Positions 7,536-15,540 of a stretch of 27,683 nt of DNA are shown here, in pieces (within the stretch, counting starts at the first letter, position 1; the number at the start of each line of letters is the position of its first letter). The stretch comes from CAMBDR01 sp046597185 (GTDB taxonomy: Bacteria; Pseudomonadota; Gammaproteobacteria; Burkholderiales; Burkholderiaceae_D): NCBI GenBank assembly GCA_046597185.1, contig JBKJLF010000379.1, positions 1 to 27,683 on the forward strand. The letters are read 5' to 3'. The notes beneath the pieces are model-generated. The model saw only the letters and a list, made by a program, of their open reading frames with translations, was not told where the DNA came from and made no database searches. Both the position numbers and the translations under genes were made by a program.

Positions 7536-8024
7536 TCACTTCACCGCCGGCGCAACCACATTCTTGTAGCGATAACTCGATTGCACCGTATCAGCGGTTT
7601 CAGCATAGGGCAAGCCATCCGCCTTGCCTATCATCACCGTGCCACGCGCAGCGGGTGCGCCTTTCATTTCAACCGTAAAACTGACTGCTATCGTGTCTAC
7701 CCCGTCAACCAGCTTGGCTCCCTCGTTTTTACAATTCGAAAGCTTCACATCCCCCGCTTTGATTTTGGTTACAAAATCAGCCAGGGCTGCCTGAAACGCC
7801 GGGCCTTGCTTATTCCATTTACCGGCGATGAACGAGTAATACTGCCCGTCAACCTTGCGAATTTCCATCTTGGTGGGGTTTTTACCATTGATCGTCATTA
7901 CCTTGGCCCAGGTGTTGGCCTTTAAGCTCGCGTCATTGGCTTTGAGTACGCTCTCACAGGCGGAATCGAGCGCATATGCGGGGGCAGCCAGTGCCAGAGT
8001 GGTTAATACGATGAACTTTTTCAT
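7536..8024 (-). CDS. Small secreted/periplasmic protein of unknown function
   Basis: A 162-residue protein with a clear signal peptide (MKKFIVLTTLALAAPAYA, cleavage expected after AYA). The mature part has two cysteines, one just after the signal peptide (ACESVL) and one in LSNCKNEG, which could pair. It is small, mixed alpha/beta by appearance, and rich in Lys and Ala. I do not recognise the family. AAGGCGA precedes the ATG. It stands alone, divergent from the lipase gene. Confidence 0.8.
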   Translation of the reverse strand: MKKFIVLTTLALAAPAYALDSACESVLKANDASLKANTWAKVMTINGKNPTKMEIRKVDGQYYSFIAGKWNKQGPAFQAALADFVTKIKAGDVKLSNCKNEGAKLVDGVDTIAVSFTVEMKGAPAARGTVMIGKADGLPYAETADTVQSSYRYKNVVAPAVK

Positions 8025-8059
8025 GATGTTTTCGCCTTATTGTGGTATTCGATTATGTC

Positions 8060-8107
8060 GATGGGTGAGTAGATGGATTAGCAGATGGATGAGTAGATGG
8101 ATTATGG
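8060..8107. repeat. 12-bp tandem repeat, four units
   Basis: Four 12-base units (GATGGGTGAGTA, GATGGATTAGCA, GATGGATGAGTA, then GATGGATTATGG) lie in the divergent region between the secreted protein and the lipase. They are candidate slippage-prone sequence close to both promoters. Confidence 0.75.
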
Positions 8108-8167
8108 GCCCCCTGTGAATTTTAGCCCACTTTTAGAATAAACCATCAGCACAAATCTCCAATTTTA

Positions 8168-8197
8168 TTGAAAACCTGCTGTTAAACTACGTACTTT
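8168..8197 (+). promoter_or_regulatory. Possible sigma-70 promoter of the lipase gene
   Basis: TTGAAA (8168-8173) and TACTTT (8192-8197) are separated by 18 bases and lie 22 bases upstream of the ATG. A ribosome binding site (AAAAGGA) follows. The -10 match is only moderate. Confidence 0.35.
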
Positions 8198-8219
8198 GTC
8201 AATTTAAAAGGATTTTGCC

Positions 8220-9248
8220 ATGGCGCAGCGCACTTTCGTCCCGACCTTGCAACAGCAAACCGCCCTCAGCTTTGCTTATCTGGCGTATTCCGGTGAATTA
8301 CTCACCGATGGCTCGACAGTGGGCGTCCCATTACAAATTCTGCGCCTGATCAAGGCTGCCATGCCGAAAATCCCACCGCTCAAATTGGGTAAAACCGTCG
8401 ATTGGGAAGTAGTCTGGGGGCCAGCGATTTACACCTTTCCCGATGCGCTTTTGCAAGACAATATGATGTTTGTGGCGCGCCAAATTTCCCAACCCGAAAA
8501 CTACGTGCTGGCCGTGCGTGGCACCAATGCCGAAGCGGTTTTCGATTGGCTCAAAGAAGATATGGAAGTCTGGCGCAAAGTGCCCTGGCGCATGCCGCAG
8601 GGCCAAGGGTTTCAGGGCCAGCCCTGTATTTCGCAATCCACGCAAGATGGTTTGAATGTGCTGCTCAACAGCATGCGCCCCACCGACGTACCCGGTAACG
8701 GTGAAAACATCACCAGCTTTTTGCGCAACTTGGCAGCCGACGGCAAAGCCAACTTGCTGTTCACCGGGCACAGTCTGGGCGCAGCGCTTGCCAGCACCCT
8801 GGCTTTGTGGTTCAAGCAATGGCAGTACATCGATGGCGAGTGGGACCCGCAGGGCAATATCAACATTTCCAGCATCACCTTTGCCGGCCCGACTGCGGGC
8901 AATCAGGATTTTGCCGACTATTTCAATGGCTACCTGGGGGCCGCCAGCCAACGCATTTTTAATACCCTGGATGTGGTGCCGAAGGCTTGGCAAGTCTCTA
9001 CCATGAACCAAATACCCGCCATTTACAGCCCACAAATCAACATGCCTTTAGCCGCGCGCCTGGCGCTGGAAGTGATTGAACGGGTGGTGATAGGCTACGC
9101 TCAAACGGGTATGGCGATCCCCCTGAGCTGGGAAATTCAAGCCACCGCGCCTTCCTGGGTCGGCCAGCTTGGGGTGCAACACAGCGATTCTTACCCTAAT
9201 TTATTGAGCGTGCCAGCGTTGTTGAAAGTGATCAATCGCGGATATTGA
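8220..9248 (+). CDS. Class-3 lipase family alpha/beta hydrolase
   Basis: A 342-residue protein with the lipase nucleophile elbow FTGHSLGAALAS; Ser185 is the expected nucleophile. Asp251 in NTLDVVPKAW and His321 in VQHSDSYPN fit the other two triad positions in order and spacing for the Lipase_3 family. The NYVLAVRGTN segment before the elbow matches the oxyanion strand region of this family. There is no signal peptide, so the enzyme is cytoplasmic or exported by another route. The substrate is probably an acylglycerol or similar ester. It stands alone, with the ParA-like gene 135 bases downstream. Confidence 0.85.
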   Translation: MAQRTFVPTLQQQTALSFAYLAYSGELLTDGSTVGVPLQILRLIKAAMPKIPPLKLGKTVDWEVVWGPAIYTFPDALLQDNMMFVARQISQPENYVLAVRGTNAEAVFDWLKEDMEVWRKVPWRMPQGQGFQGQPCISQSTQDGLNVLLNSMRPTDVPGNGENITSFLRNLAADGKANLLFTGHSLGAALASTLALWFKQWQYIDGEWDPQGNINISSITFAGPTAGNQDFADYFNGYLGAASQRIFNTLDVVPKAWQVSTMNQIPAIYSPQINMPLAARLALEVIERVVIGYAQTGMAIPLSWEIQATAPSWVGQLGVQHSDSYPNLLSVPALLKVINRGY

Positions 9249-9383
9249 GGCCCACTTGCGCAGGAATCGCTTCAAGTTTTTGCGCTTCAAGCTGTATGCG
9301 CAGCTTCTCTGCTAAAATCATTGCCAATTCAGTCATTTGCAATCATTTGCAATTATTTTTCAACCACTTTAATGGGGCTGCGC

Positions 9384-10154
9384 ATGAAACGTGTCATTTT
9401 CAATCAAAAAGGCGGGGTCGGTAAATCGACCATCGCGGTTAATCTGGCGGCGATTGCGGCGCAACAAGGTAAAAAAACCTTGATTATCGACCTTGATCCG
9501 CAATGCAATTCCAGCCGCTATTTATTGGGTGACGAAGCCAAAGTCGTCGAGCCAACTCTGGCGCATTACTTTGAGCAAATGCTGAGCTTTTCGTTTTACC
9601 CCAAGGCGGTCAGCACGTATTTGCATGAAACCCAGTTTGAAAACCTGTCGCTGATGGTGGCGCACCCGAGTTTGGGCGAATTGCAATCGAAGCTGGAATC
9701 GCGCCATAAAATCTATAAATTGCGCGATACCTTAAATGAATTGGCGAAAACCTTCGATGAAATCATCATCGACACCCCGCCCGCGTATAACTTTTTCACC
9801 CAGTCGGCCTTAATCGCTGCCGATAGCTGTTTGATCCCCTTCGATTGTGACGATTTTTCGCGTCAGGCGCTCTACACCTTAATCGATAATGTGAATGAAA
9901 TTCGCGCTGATCATAATGATGAATTGGTGATTGAAGGCATCATCGTCAATCAATTCCAACCGCGTGCCAACTTGCCGCAGCGCTTGGTCGATGAACTGGT
10001 GGCCGAAGGCTTGCCGGTGTTTGATCAAAAACTGTCCAGTTCGGTCAAAATACGCGAATCGCATGATTTGTGTTTGCCGATGATCCACCTGGATGCACGC
10101 CACAAACTGAGTCAGGAATTTTTGGCCTTGTATCACGAAATGCAAGCGGCTTGA
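9384..10154 (+). CDS. Orphan ParA-family ATPase
   Basis: A 256-residue protein with the deviant Walker A motif KGGVGKST (residues 9-16) including the signature Lys. The LIIDLDPQCNSS region and the Walker B strand EIIIDTPPAYN are typical of ParA/Soj ATPases. ParA proteins dimerise on ATP, bind DNA and position plasmids, chromosomes or protein complexes. ATG 9384 is chosen over ATG 9372 because the protein then begins at the first beta strand (MKRVIFNQKGG). No parB, parS or plasmid replication gene is adjacent, so it may position another cargo. Its stop codon is one base from the stop of the convergent FolC-like gene. Confidence 0.85.
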   Translation: MKRVIFNQKGGVGKSTIAVNLAAIAAQQGKKTLIIDLDPQCNSSRYLLGDEAKVVEPTLAHYFEQMLSFSFYPKAVSTYLHETQFENLSLMVAHPSLGELQSKLESRHKIYKLRDTLNELAKTFDEIIIDTPPAYNFFTQSALIAADSCLIPFDCDDFSRQALYTLIDNVNEIRADHNDELVIEGIIVNQFQPRANLPQRLVDELVAEGLPVFDQKLSSSVKIRESHDLCLPMIHLDARHKLSQEFLALYHEMQAA

Positions 10155-10155
10155 G

Positions 10156-11475
10156 CTATTCTGCGCCCGACAAGGTGCGCACCCCCAGGGCTTGCCGCAC
10201 CGCACGCAAAAACACTTGCACCCCAATCACATAGACCCGCTGGTGGCGGCACACCAGTTCAAGCAATGCTGCGCCGGAAGCCGCATCCAGCCCGTGCTGC
10301 TTGTCGAATTTGCCCATCCATGGCAGTTCTTGCGTTGGCACGGCCATATCGCTCAGGCTGCTGCTGGCTTGAAAATGAAAAATCGTGTGGTAGCCGTGCA
10401 ACTGCAAAAACGCCAGCATGGCCTCGCCGTTTTTGTCGGCGGTCAAGCCCAGTACGATGGCATTGGGCTGGCATTGGCTTGAATCCAGGTAGGCCAAATC
10501 CAGGCATTCCGGTGTGATCGCCCCATCCAAAAACACCAGCGCGCCCTCGGGTAGCCTGGTGGCCACGCTGGCATCGAGCCGTTGGCAGGACGGTGATAGC
10601 GTCATCGTGGCAGATTGGCTCGGCTTGGCCAGGCCCAGCGCGCCCAAGGTTTCTTGTGCCAAGCCATTGGCAATATCAAACCATGCGGGCGGCTGGGCCG
10701 GGTTGGGCGTTGGGGCTGTCATCATGGCTGGCGTGCCGGGTAGCGCGTGCGCAATGCGCACCTGTGCGGGGGGCGTAGCGGGACGCGCCAGCAAGCCGGG
10801 CAAGTGTGCCGCTTGCGCTTGCACCCAGGCCTGTTGCGCACATACCAGGCGTGCGCAGTTGCGCATGAGGCTGAACTTGTCGGCGCATATCTGGGCCAGG
10901 CTTGGCCCGAGTTTGCTCAAATGTTCCGGCAAAATACTGGTCACCACGCCGACTGCGGCCGGAATTTGGCCGATTTCATCATATTGCGCGCCGCGTCCGC
11001 CTTCAATTACGACGTAATCCAGCCCGCCTTGGCGGAAGTGATGTAGTGCGATCAGCAGAAAAATGGCGCTCGGCGGGTGGTAGTAGTGGGCGGCGGCAAC
11101 GGGCCGTTCCAGCAGTGGTTTTAACGCCGCCAAACTGGCCAGAAAGTCGGGCGCGCTGATGGCGCTGCCGTTGATGCGAATCCGGTCAAGGTGGCTCAAT
11201 TCTTCCGGTGTGAGCACCAGCCCGACCCGGTAACCCGCCTGTTGCAGGTAGTGCGCAATCAGGCGCGCGCAACTGCCTTTACCCTTGCTGCCCGTGACCA
11301 GGACGGTTTTGGCGGGCACAGGCAGCAGCGCCAGTTCGCTGGCGATGCGCATAAACACTTCCGGGCAGCGCACCTCGCGGTCAAACTTGCCCAGTTGGCG
11401 TTGATATCCGGCCGCGTAGAAAGAAAACAGATAATCCAGCCCCGCTTGCAGGGCTGCATCGGCAGCGGGGTCCAT
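10156..11475 (-). CDS. FolC/Mur-ligase-like ATP-dependent ligase
   Basis: A 439-residue protein with the Mur-ligase P-loop in the form TGSKGKGS (residues 61-68), where FolC has GTNGKGS. A DRIRINGSAI segment matches the ERI.iNG.. region of folylpolyglutamate synthases, and EGGRGAQYDEIG takes the place of EVGLGGRLDATN. The C-terminal domain is divergent and carries a Pro/Ala-rich insert near residues 250-275. The family joins amino acids to carboxylates such as folates or peptidoglycan precursors. The altered signature suggests a paralogue rather than the housekeeping FolC. ATG 11475 is chosen, although the frame also has TTG 11502; neither has a clear ribosome binding site. Confidence 0.75.
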   Translation of the reverse strand: MDPAADAALQAGLDYLFSFYAAGYQRQLGKFDREVRCPEVFMRIASELALLPVPAKTVLVTGSKGKGSCARLIAHYLQQAGYRVGLVLTPEELSHLDRIRINGSAISAPDFLASLAALKPLLERPVAAAHYYHPPSAIFLLIALHHFRQGGLDYVVIEGGRGAQYDEIGQIPAAVGVVTSILPEHLSKLGPSLAQICADKFSLMRNCARLVCAQQAWVQAQAAHLPGLLARPATPPAQVRIAHALPGTPAMMTAPTPNPAQPPAWFDIANGLAQETLGALGLAKPSQSATMTLSPSCQRLDASVATRLPEGALVFLDGAITPECLDLAYLDSSQCQPNAIVLGLTADKNGEAMLAFLQLHGYHTIFHFQASSSLSDMAVPTQELPWMGKFDKQHGLDAASGAALLELVCRHQRVYVIGVQVFLRAVRQALGVRTLSGAE

Positions 11476-11570
11476 TGGGTTGCTGTGATTAGGCTGAGTC
11501 AAGATACACCGTACAGGTTAAGGATGGAAGTCATTGAGTAAACAAGATTGCGCAACAAAAGTTGTGTGTC

Positions 11571-11627
11571 AATATGGCAACCAATATTGGAATTAATGTT
11601 GCAACCAATATCGGAGCTAATGTTGCG
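11571..11627. repeat. 24-bp tandem repeat, two full copies plus a start of a third
   Basis: AATRTKGCAACCAATATYGG plus four more bases is repeated at 11571 and 11595. A third copy begins at 11619 and breaks off after about nine bases. The third copy overlaps the end of the CBS-domain frame. The unit is a multiple of three and reads NVATNIGA on the plus strand, but no supported gene uses that frame. Confidence 0.7.
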
Positions 11628-12421
11628 CGCCATGAAATAGCGCAGCAATCAAATCCGACTGCGTTACCATGCCGCATAATTTGTTTCGTTCATCCACAAT
11701 CGGCACGTGGTGCATGCCTTGGTCGGACAATAAATCGACCAGCGCCACGATATGCATTTGCCCCTGCACGGTGAAGACTTTGGGCGTCCAGCATTCTGCC
11801 AAAGCCACGCACGGCCGCTTCAATATCTTGCTGGTTCAAGCCCAACCGCGCCAAGGGGTCGGGGTCGGCACTTTGGTGGATATTTTTGATTTCACGCAAA
11901 GCCGGATAGCGTCGTTTCAGAATCAGGTTATTCACGATCAGTGCCAACACCAGCAACACCAGCAGGTTGAGTGTGAGCGGCATCCATAAAAATTCAAAAC
12001 CCAGATGGCGGATTTTATCGCCGCCGACAATGGTAATCAGGGTCACGGCACCGCCCGCCGGATGCAGGCAACGCAGCATCAGCATGGCGGCAATCGATAG
12101 CGCGAGCGCCATGCCGCAGGCCAGCCAGGTATGCTCAATCCAGCGCGCGCAAGCGATGCCGATGGTGGCTGAAACCCAATGTCCGCCTACAAACGACCAA
12201 GGCTGTGCCAGCGGACTACCGGGAAAACCGAATAGCAAAATACTGGAGGCCCCCATCGACATCACCAGCAAGGGCATGGCCAGGCCATCCAAAAACCAGG
12301 CACTGATCAGCCCGACCAGAAACACGCTCACACCCGCAGCAATCGAAGTGCGTGCCAGTTCGCGCCACGAAGCCATCTGTTTTTCCGGGAAAAATGCCCG
12401 CAAACTATTTTTATAATCCAT
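11617..12421 (-). pseudogene. HPP-family membrane protein with frameshifted CBS domain
   Basis: The first frame (start 12421) gives an HPP-family protein. Four to five membrane helices cover about residues 25-165, with the GSPLAQPWSFVGGHWVSA and CLHPAGGAVTL motifs of the family, then GLNQQDIEAAVR. The frame then runs into nonsense and stops at 11690. In another frame, 11823-11617 encodes a CBS motif (CWTPKVFTV, HVPIVDE, LCGMVTQSDLIAAL). HPP-CBS fusions are a normal arrangement, so a frameshift around 11790-11825 splits one gene. The segment normally joining the two domains also looks shortened. HPP proteins are integral inner-membrane proteins, some linked to nitrite transport. A sequencing error cannot be excluded. 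Confidence 0.75.
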
Positions 12422-12440
12422 GGAGTCTCATTTTTTGAAA

Positions 12441-12476
12441 AGTTATGAAATGTTATGAAAGGTTATGAAAGGTTAT
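12441..12476. repeat. 10-bp direct repeat, three to four copies
   Basis: GTTATGAAAN is repeated at 12441, 12451 and 12461, with a partial copy at 12471. It lies 20 to 55 bases upstream of the HPP gene start, where promoter elements would be expected, so copy number could affect its expression. Confidence 0.7.
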
Positions 12477-12545
12477 ATTGACGTGGCTTGCATCGAAATA
12501 CGGATACGGTTGGCGCTCATTGATTCAGGTCAAGGAAACGCCAGC

Positions 12546-13430
12546 TTAGCCGCTATTGCTGGCGCGCCGCATCCGTGCCAGGGTTAGCCCGATGGCGGCA
12601 CTCAAAATCAATGCGCCGCCTGCTATCGAATTGGCTTGTAGTTTGTCGCCCATAAACGCCAGCCCCAAACTGATGGTGACCACTGGCTCCAGTGTCGATA
12701 AAATCGACGCCAGCGTCGGGCCGACTCGCTTCAAGCCCGCCACAAAGGCCGCAATCGCCACGGCGGTACTAAACACCGCCAAAAACAGCACCGCCAGCCC
12801 GCCTGTTGCGCTTTTGGGTAAATGCACACCATGGCTCAAGGCCAAGCCGATAAAGATCACGGCGGCACCACCCAACACCAGGCAGGAGGCGGCAATCGGG
12901 CTGGCCGGGCTTTTGATTTTGCTGCCCAAAATAATATACGTGGTGTAGCATAGTGCCGACAAAAAGGCCAGGCCAAAGCCGGTCATATCACCCGAGAGGG
13001 TGCCGCCTATCATCAGAATCAAGCCCGTGCTCGATGCGGCCACCGCCAGCCATTCCGGCGGCCCAAACTGATCGAGCCCGAGTGCGGCCGCTGCAACTGC
13101 CACCAAAATCGGAAAGCTGAACAATACCAGTGTGACGGTGGAAGGCGGCACATAAAGCAGGGCGCTGAAATAACTCCAGGCCATGGCGGCATACACGCCA
13201 CCCATCAGCACATACGCTTTGGCCGCGCTGCCTGCGGGCCATTGGTCGGCACGGCTGCGCTTGAAGCCAAAATTAAAACCGAGCAAGACCACGCTGGCAA
13301 TGCTAAAGCGCAAGGCCAAGAGGCTAAAGGTATCGACCCCTTCTTTTGAAGCCAGGCCAGCGCACAGCGCCATGGAGCCAAAGCCGAGCGCTGAAAGCAG
13401 GATCAGGAGGGTGCCAAAAAGATTTTGCAT
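12546..13430 (-). CDS. EamA-family (DMT) transporter
   Basis: A 294-residue, strongly hydrophobic protein with about ten membrane helices in two EamA repeats. The first begins at LFGTLLILLSALGFGSMALCAG, the second near residue 145 (MTGFGLAFLSALCYTTYIILGS). The second repeat ends with the STLEPVVTISLGLAFMGDKL segment characteristic of EamA exporters. The family exports amino acids and other metabolites; the substrate is not evident. ATG 13430 is used rather than the TTG nine bases upstream, because the hydrophobic helix follows directly. It is a single gene. Confidence 0.85.
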   Translation of the reverse strand: MQNLFGTLLILLSALGFGSMALCAGLASKEGVDTFSLLALRFSIASVVLLGFNFGFKRSRADQWPAGSAAKAYVLMGGVYAAMAWSYFSALLYVPPSTVTLVLFSFPILVAVAAAALGLDQFGPPEWLAVAASSTGLILMIGGTLSGDMTGFGLAFLSALCYTTYIILGSKIKSPASPIAASCLVLGGAAVIFIGLALSHGVHLPKSATGGLAVLFLAVFSTAVAIAAFVAGLKRVGPTLASILSTLEPVVTISLGLAFMGDKLQANSIAGGALILSAAIGLTLARMRRASNSG

Positions 13431-13728
13431 AAGCGCCAATGTGTCAAGAAAAATGTCGATGCCAGGGTCAGCATCCGTAGCGCGAAACTATACGCCAAAT
13501 TTTTTGCAAAAGCTTGAATCTGTTTGAAATAGTGCCGCGTATAAACAAGGGCAAGTTCAGAAAATGACGCAATCTCACTCACTCAACATGTAAAGGAAAT
13601 ACCATGTACTCAGGTGCAATCGAATGGTGTGATCAATGTGATCGACAAGGTTTTGTTGCCCAAATAAGCGCAGCCAATAGCCATAGAGTCCATAGCTGAT
13701 TGAGGCAGGTGCCAGGTTTAGGGTAAAT
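13431..13728. other. Intergenic region with a possible 31-codon ORF
   Basis: On the plus strand an ATG at 13604, preceded by AAAGGAAA, opens a frame MYSGAIEWCDQCDRQG with two cysteines and stops at 13699. The ribosome binding site is good but the product is unrecognised and lies in an otherwise featureless spacer. I regard it as possible only. Confidence 0.25.
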
Positions 13729-14250
13729 TTACCCTGCCCCACCAGCATGTAATATCTTTTGCCAGTAGCCAACATCGAGCCATTGGTCAAATTTGTAGCC
13801 GACCTGGTTAAAGCACGCCACCTGGCGGTAGCCGAGTGCTTCATGCAGGCCGATGCTGGCAGGGTTGGGCAGGGCGATGCCGCCAATGGCTGTGTGGCAG
13901 CCGTGTGCGGTCAGTCGCGCCAGCAGTTCCTCATAGAGTTGCCGCCCCAGGCCGCGCCGGGATTGGCCAGGGGCGAGATAGACTGTGGTTTCCACCGAAA
14001 AGCGATAGGCGTGGCGTGCGCGCCAAGGGGTAGCGTAGGCGTAGCCCGCCAGCGCGCCATCGATTTCCAGCACCAGCCAAGGCAAACCCTTGGCCAGTAC
14101 ATCGGCAATGCGCTCTTGCATTTGCGCCTCAATGACGGGCTGTTCTTCAAACGAAATAGTGGTGTTGACGATGTAGTGGTTGTAAATGGCGATGATGGCG
14201 ACGGCGTCGGCGCTGGTGGCGAGGCGCATGGGGCTGGCGGAATCGGGCAT
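13729..14250 (-). CDS. GNAT N-acetyltransferase (phosphinothricin acetyltransferase type)
   Basis: A 173-residue protein matching the PAT/YwnH branch of GNAT enzymes. It has RLATSADAVAIIAIYNHYI at the N-terminus, TISFEEQP, the AGYAYATPWRARHAYRFSVE segment typical of this branch, and acetyl-CoA motif A QSRRGLGRQL. A conserved ASIGLHEALGY and a C-terminal KFDQWLDVGYWQK follow. Members acetylate phosphinothricin, methionine sulfoximine or arsinothricin; the physiological substrate here is unknown. It lies 74 bases after the HigA-like gene, in the same direction, and could be read through from that promoter. Confidence 0.88.
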   Translation of the reverse strand: MPDSASPMRLATSADAVAIIAIYNHYIVNTTISFEEQPVIEAQMQERIADVLAKGLPWLVLEIDGALAGYAYATPWRARHAYRFSVETTVYLAPGQSRRGLGRQLYEELLARLTAHGCHTAIGGIALPNPASIGLHEALGYRQVACFNQVGYKFDQWLDVGYWQKILHAGGAG

Positions 14251-14324
14251 GGAATGGCTTTTTCGTGTAAAGGAAGAGGGTGGGTAGCTTGTTTTGCGCT
14301 GCCTGTCATGGTCTGGCGCAAGCG

Positions 14325-15080
14325 TTACAGCAGCGCCATGTGGGTGGCCAGATCAGGGAATTTCTTTAACAGGCGCAGCAGCAGCACGGCTTGTGCATTC
14401 GGTTGCTGTTGCCCTTGCTCCCACGCTTGCACGGTGGCGGCGTCGGTGTGCAAATAGTGGGCTAACACGCCTTGTGATACATCCAGCCGGGTGCGCACGG
14501 CCAATAATTCTTGTGGGCTAAATGGTGCGGCTGCGTTGGTTACCGCAGTGAATTCAGTGACCTCGGTGACATGGTAGGGGCTGCGTTCTTGCTGTGCCAA
14601 CATGGGCGTGGCGCTGTGGCTTGGGTAGCTGTGGTTCGCGCCAAGTTGCCAGGAATGGGGAACTTTGGCTTCGTCGGTTTCATCGGCAGCAGTATCGGCT
14701 GCCGCATCCTCCGGCATGGCATCCAGCGCTTGCTGCAATAAAATCTCCGGGGCGATGTGTAAACCCTTGTGCAGCCGCCGGATCATGGACAGCGACAAGG
14801 GACGCTTGCCGGAAAGCACTTCCGATACCTTGGAGAGCGAACCAATGTAAGGGATCAAATCTTTGCGCTTCATTTGCATTTGTTCCATGCGAAATAAAAT
14901 CATGTCGATAGGCGCGACTTTGACGGCTGGCACGGTGCGTTGTTCATAATGCCCGGTGAGCAGGGTGAGCAGTTCGAGCTCATCGGCCAACTCGCTGCCT
15001 TCGGGGGGATCTTGATCCATCAGGTAAGACAGGCGGGCAATGGCTGCGCCATGTTCTGCTTCGGTTTTGATGAGGTTCAT
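14325..15080 (-). CDS. higA: HigA-type antitoxin with a second C-terminal HTH domain
   Basis: A 251-residue protein. Residues 1-115 follow HigA antitoxins: the KTEAEHGAAIARLSYLMD start, acidic ELADELELLTLLTGHYE, and the XRE helix-turn-helix with LSKVSEVLSGKRPLSLSMIRRLH. After a linker (about 118-185, rich in Ala, Glu and Ser) a second XRE-like domain begins at FSPQELLAVRTRLDVSQGV, with VQAWEQGQQQPN as recognition region. This resembles the stand-alone antitoxins of NadS/MqsA-C type. Ordinary HigA proteins are about 100-140 residues, so this is a two-HTH fusion. It lies 41 bases downstream of the higB-like toxin gene, in the toxin-first order normal for higBA. Confidence 0.85.
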   Translation of the reverse strand: MNLIKTEAEHGAAIARLSYLMDQDPPEGSELADELELLTLLTGHYEQRTVPAVKVAPIDMILFRMEQMQMKRKDLIPYIGSLSKVSEVLSGKRPLSLSMIRRLHKGLHIAPEILLQQALDAMPEDAAADTAADETDEAKVPHSWQLGANHSYPSHSATPMLAQQERSPYHVTEVTEFTAVTNAAAPFSPQELLAVRTRLDVSQGVLAHYLHTDAATVQAWEQGQQQPNAQAVLLLRLLKKFPDLATHMALL

Positions 15081-15121
15081 AGTGGTCTCGCTTGGGTTAA
15101 TACAGCGTTAAAATCACAAAG

Positions 15122-15406
15122 TTAAAATTGTTTCTTGTCATATTCTGCGTGGGTGCCTACCCACTCAATCAGTACCATCTCATTCTGAAAGCGCACCTTC
15201 ACCACTAGCCGATAGTGATTGCCTTTAATATTAAAAATCACCCGGTTATCGGCCAAAAAATCAGCACTCTGGTAGTGCGCTTTAATATCTTGCGGCGACG
15301 CCCATTGTTGAATTTCCACATCCTTTTGCCATTGCTCAAGCTGCTTGCGTGCATCGGCATGTTTTTGCTTGAACGCTTGTAGTAGAGGGAGGTTACGAAT
15401 TTGCAT
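15122..15406 (-). CDS. higB: HigB-family toxin (RelE superfamily mRNA interferase)
   Basis: A 94-residue basic protein with the HigB pattern: the helix ALLQAF-like N-terminus, WASPQDIKAHYQSADFL, then the beta strands RVIFNIKGNHYRLVVKV and the end WVGTHAEYDKKQF, where the conserved THAEYD motif lies. HigB toxins cleave mRNA on translating ribosomes. It is the first gene of the module; the HigA-like antitoxin follows. A consensus promoter with an internal palindromic operator lies 27-55 bases upstream, so repression by the antitoxin or the complex is likely. Confidence 0.9.
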   Translation of the reverse strand: MQIRNLPLLQAFKQKHADARKQLEQWQKDVEIQQWASPQDIKAHYQSADFLADNRVIFNIKGNHYRLVVKVRFQNEMVLIEWVGTHAEYDKKQF

Positions 15407-15432
15407 GATTTAATCGCCCCGAATATGAATTA

Positions 15433-15461
15433 ATTGTAGTTCCCAAATTGGGATTTGTCAA
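15433..15461 (-). promoter_or_regulatory. higBA promoter with operator in the spacer
   Basis: On the minus strand TTGACA (15456-15461) and TACAAT (15433-15438) are separated by 17 bases, close to the sigma-70 consensus. The spacer contains the palindrome TCCCAATTTGGGA (15441-15453). A repressor bound there would block RNA polymerase, which fits autoregulation by the HTH antitoxin. Confidence 0.8.
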
Positions 15462-15513
15462 GGATATTGTTGTGTGATCTTGTGTCTGCGTGCTTGTTTA
15501 ATTTTGGGTATTC

Positions 15514-15540
15514 AATAAGTCAGACGGCGTCTGACTTATT
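15514..15540. repeat. 27-bp palindrome, copy 1
   Basis: AATAAGTCAGACG, one central base, then its exact reverse complement: a perfect 13-bp stem. Related copies lie at 17209-17235 and 18757-18783. This copy contains the last codons and stop of the 32-codon ORF. It could form a strong hairpin in RNA or bind a dimeric protein as DNA. Confidence 0.9.
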
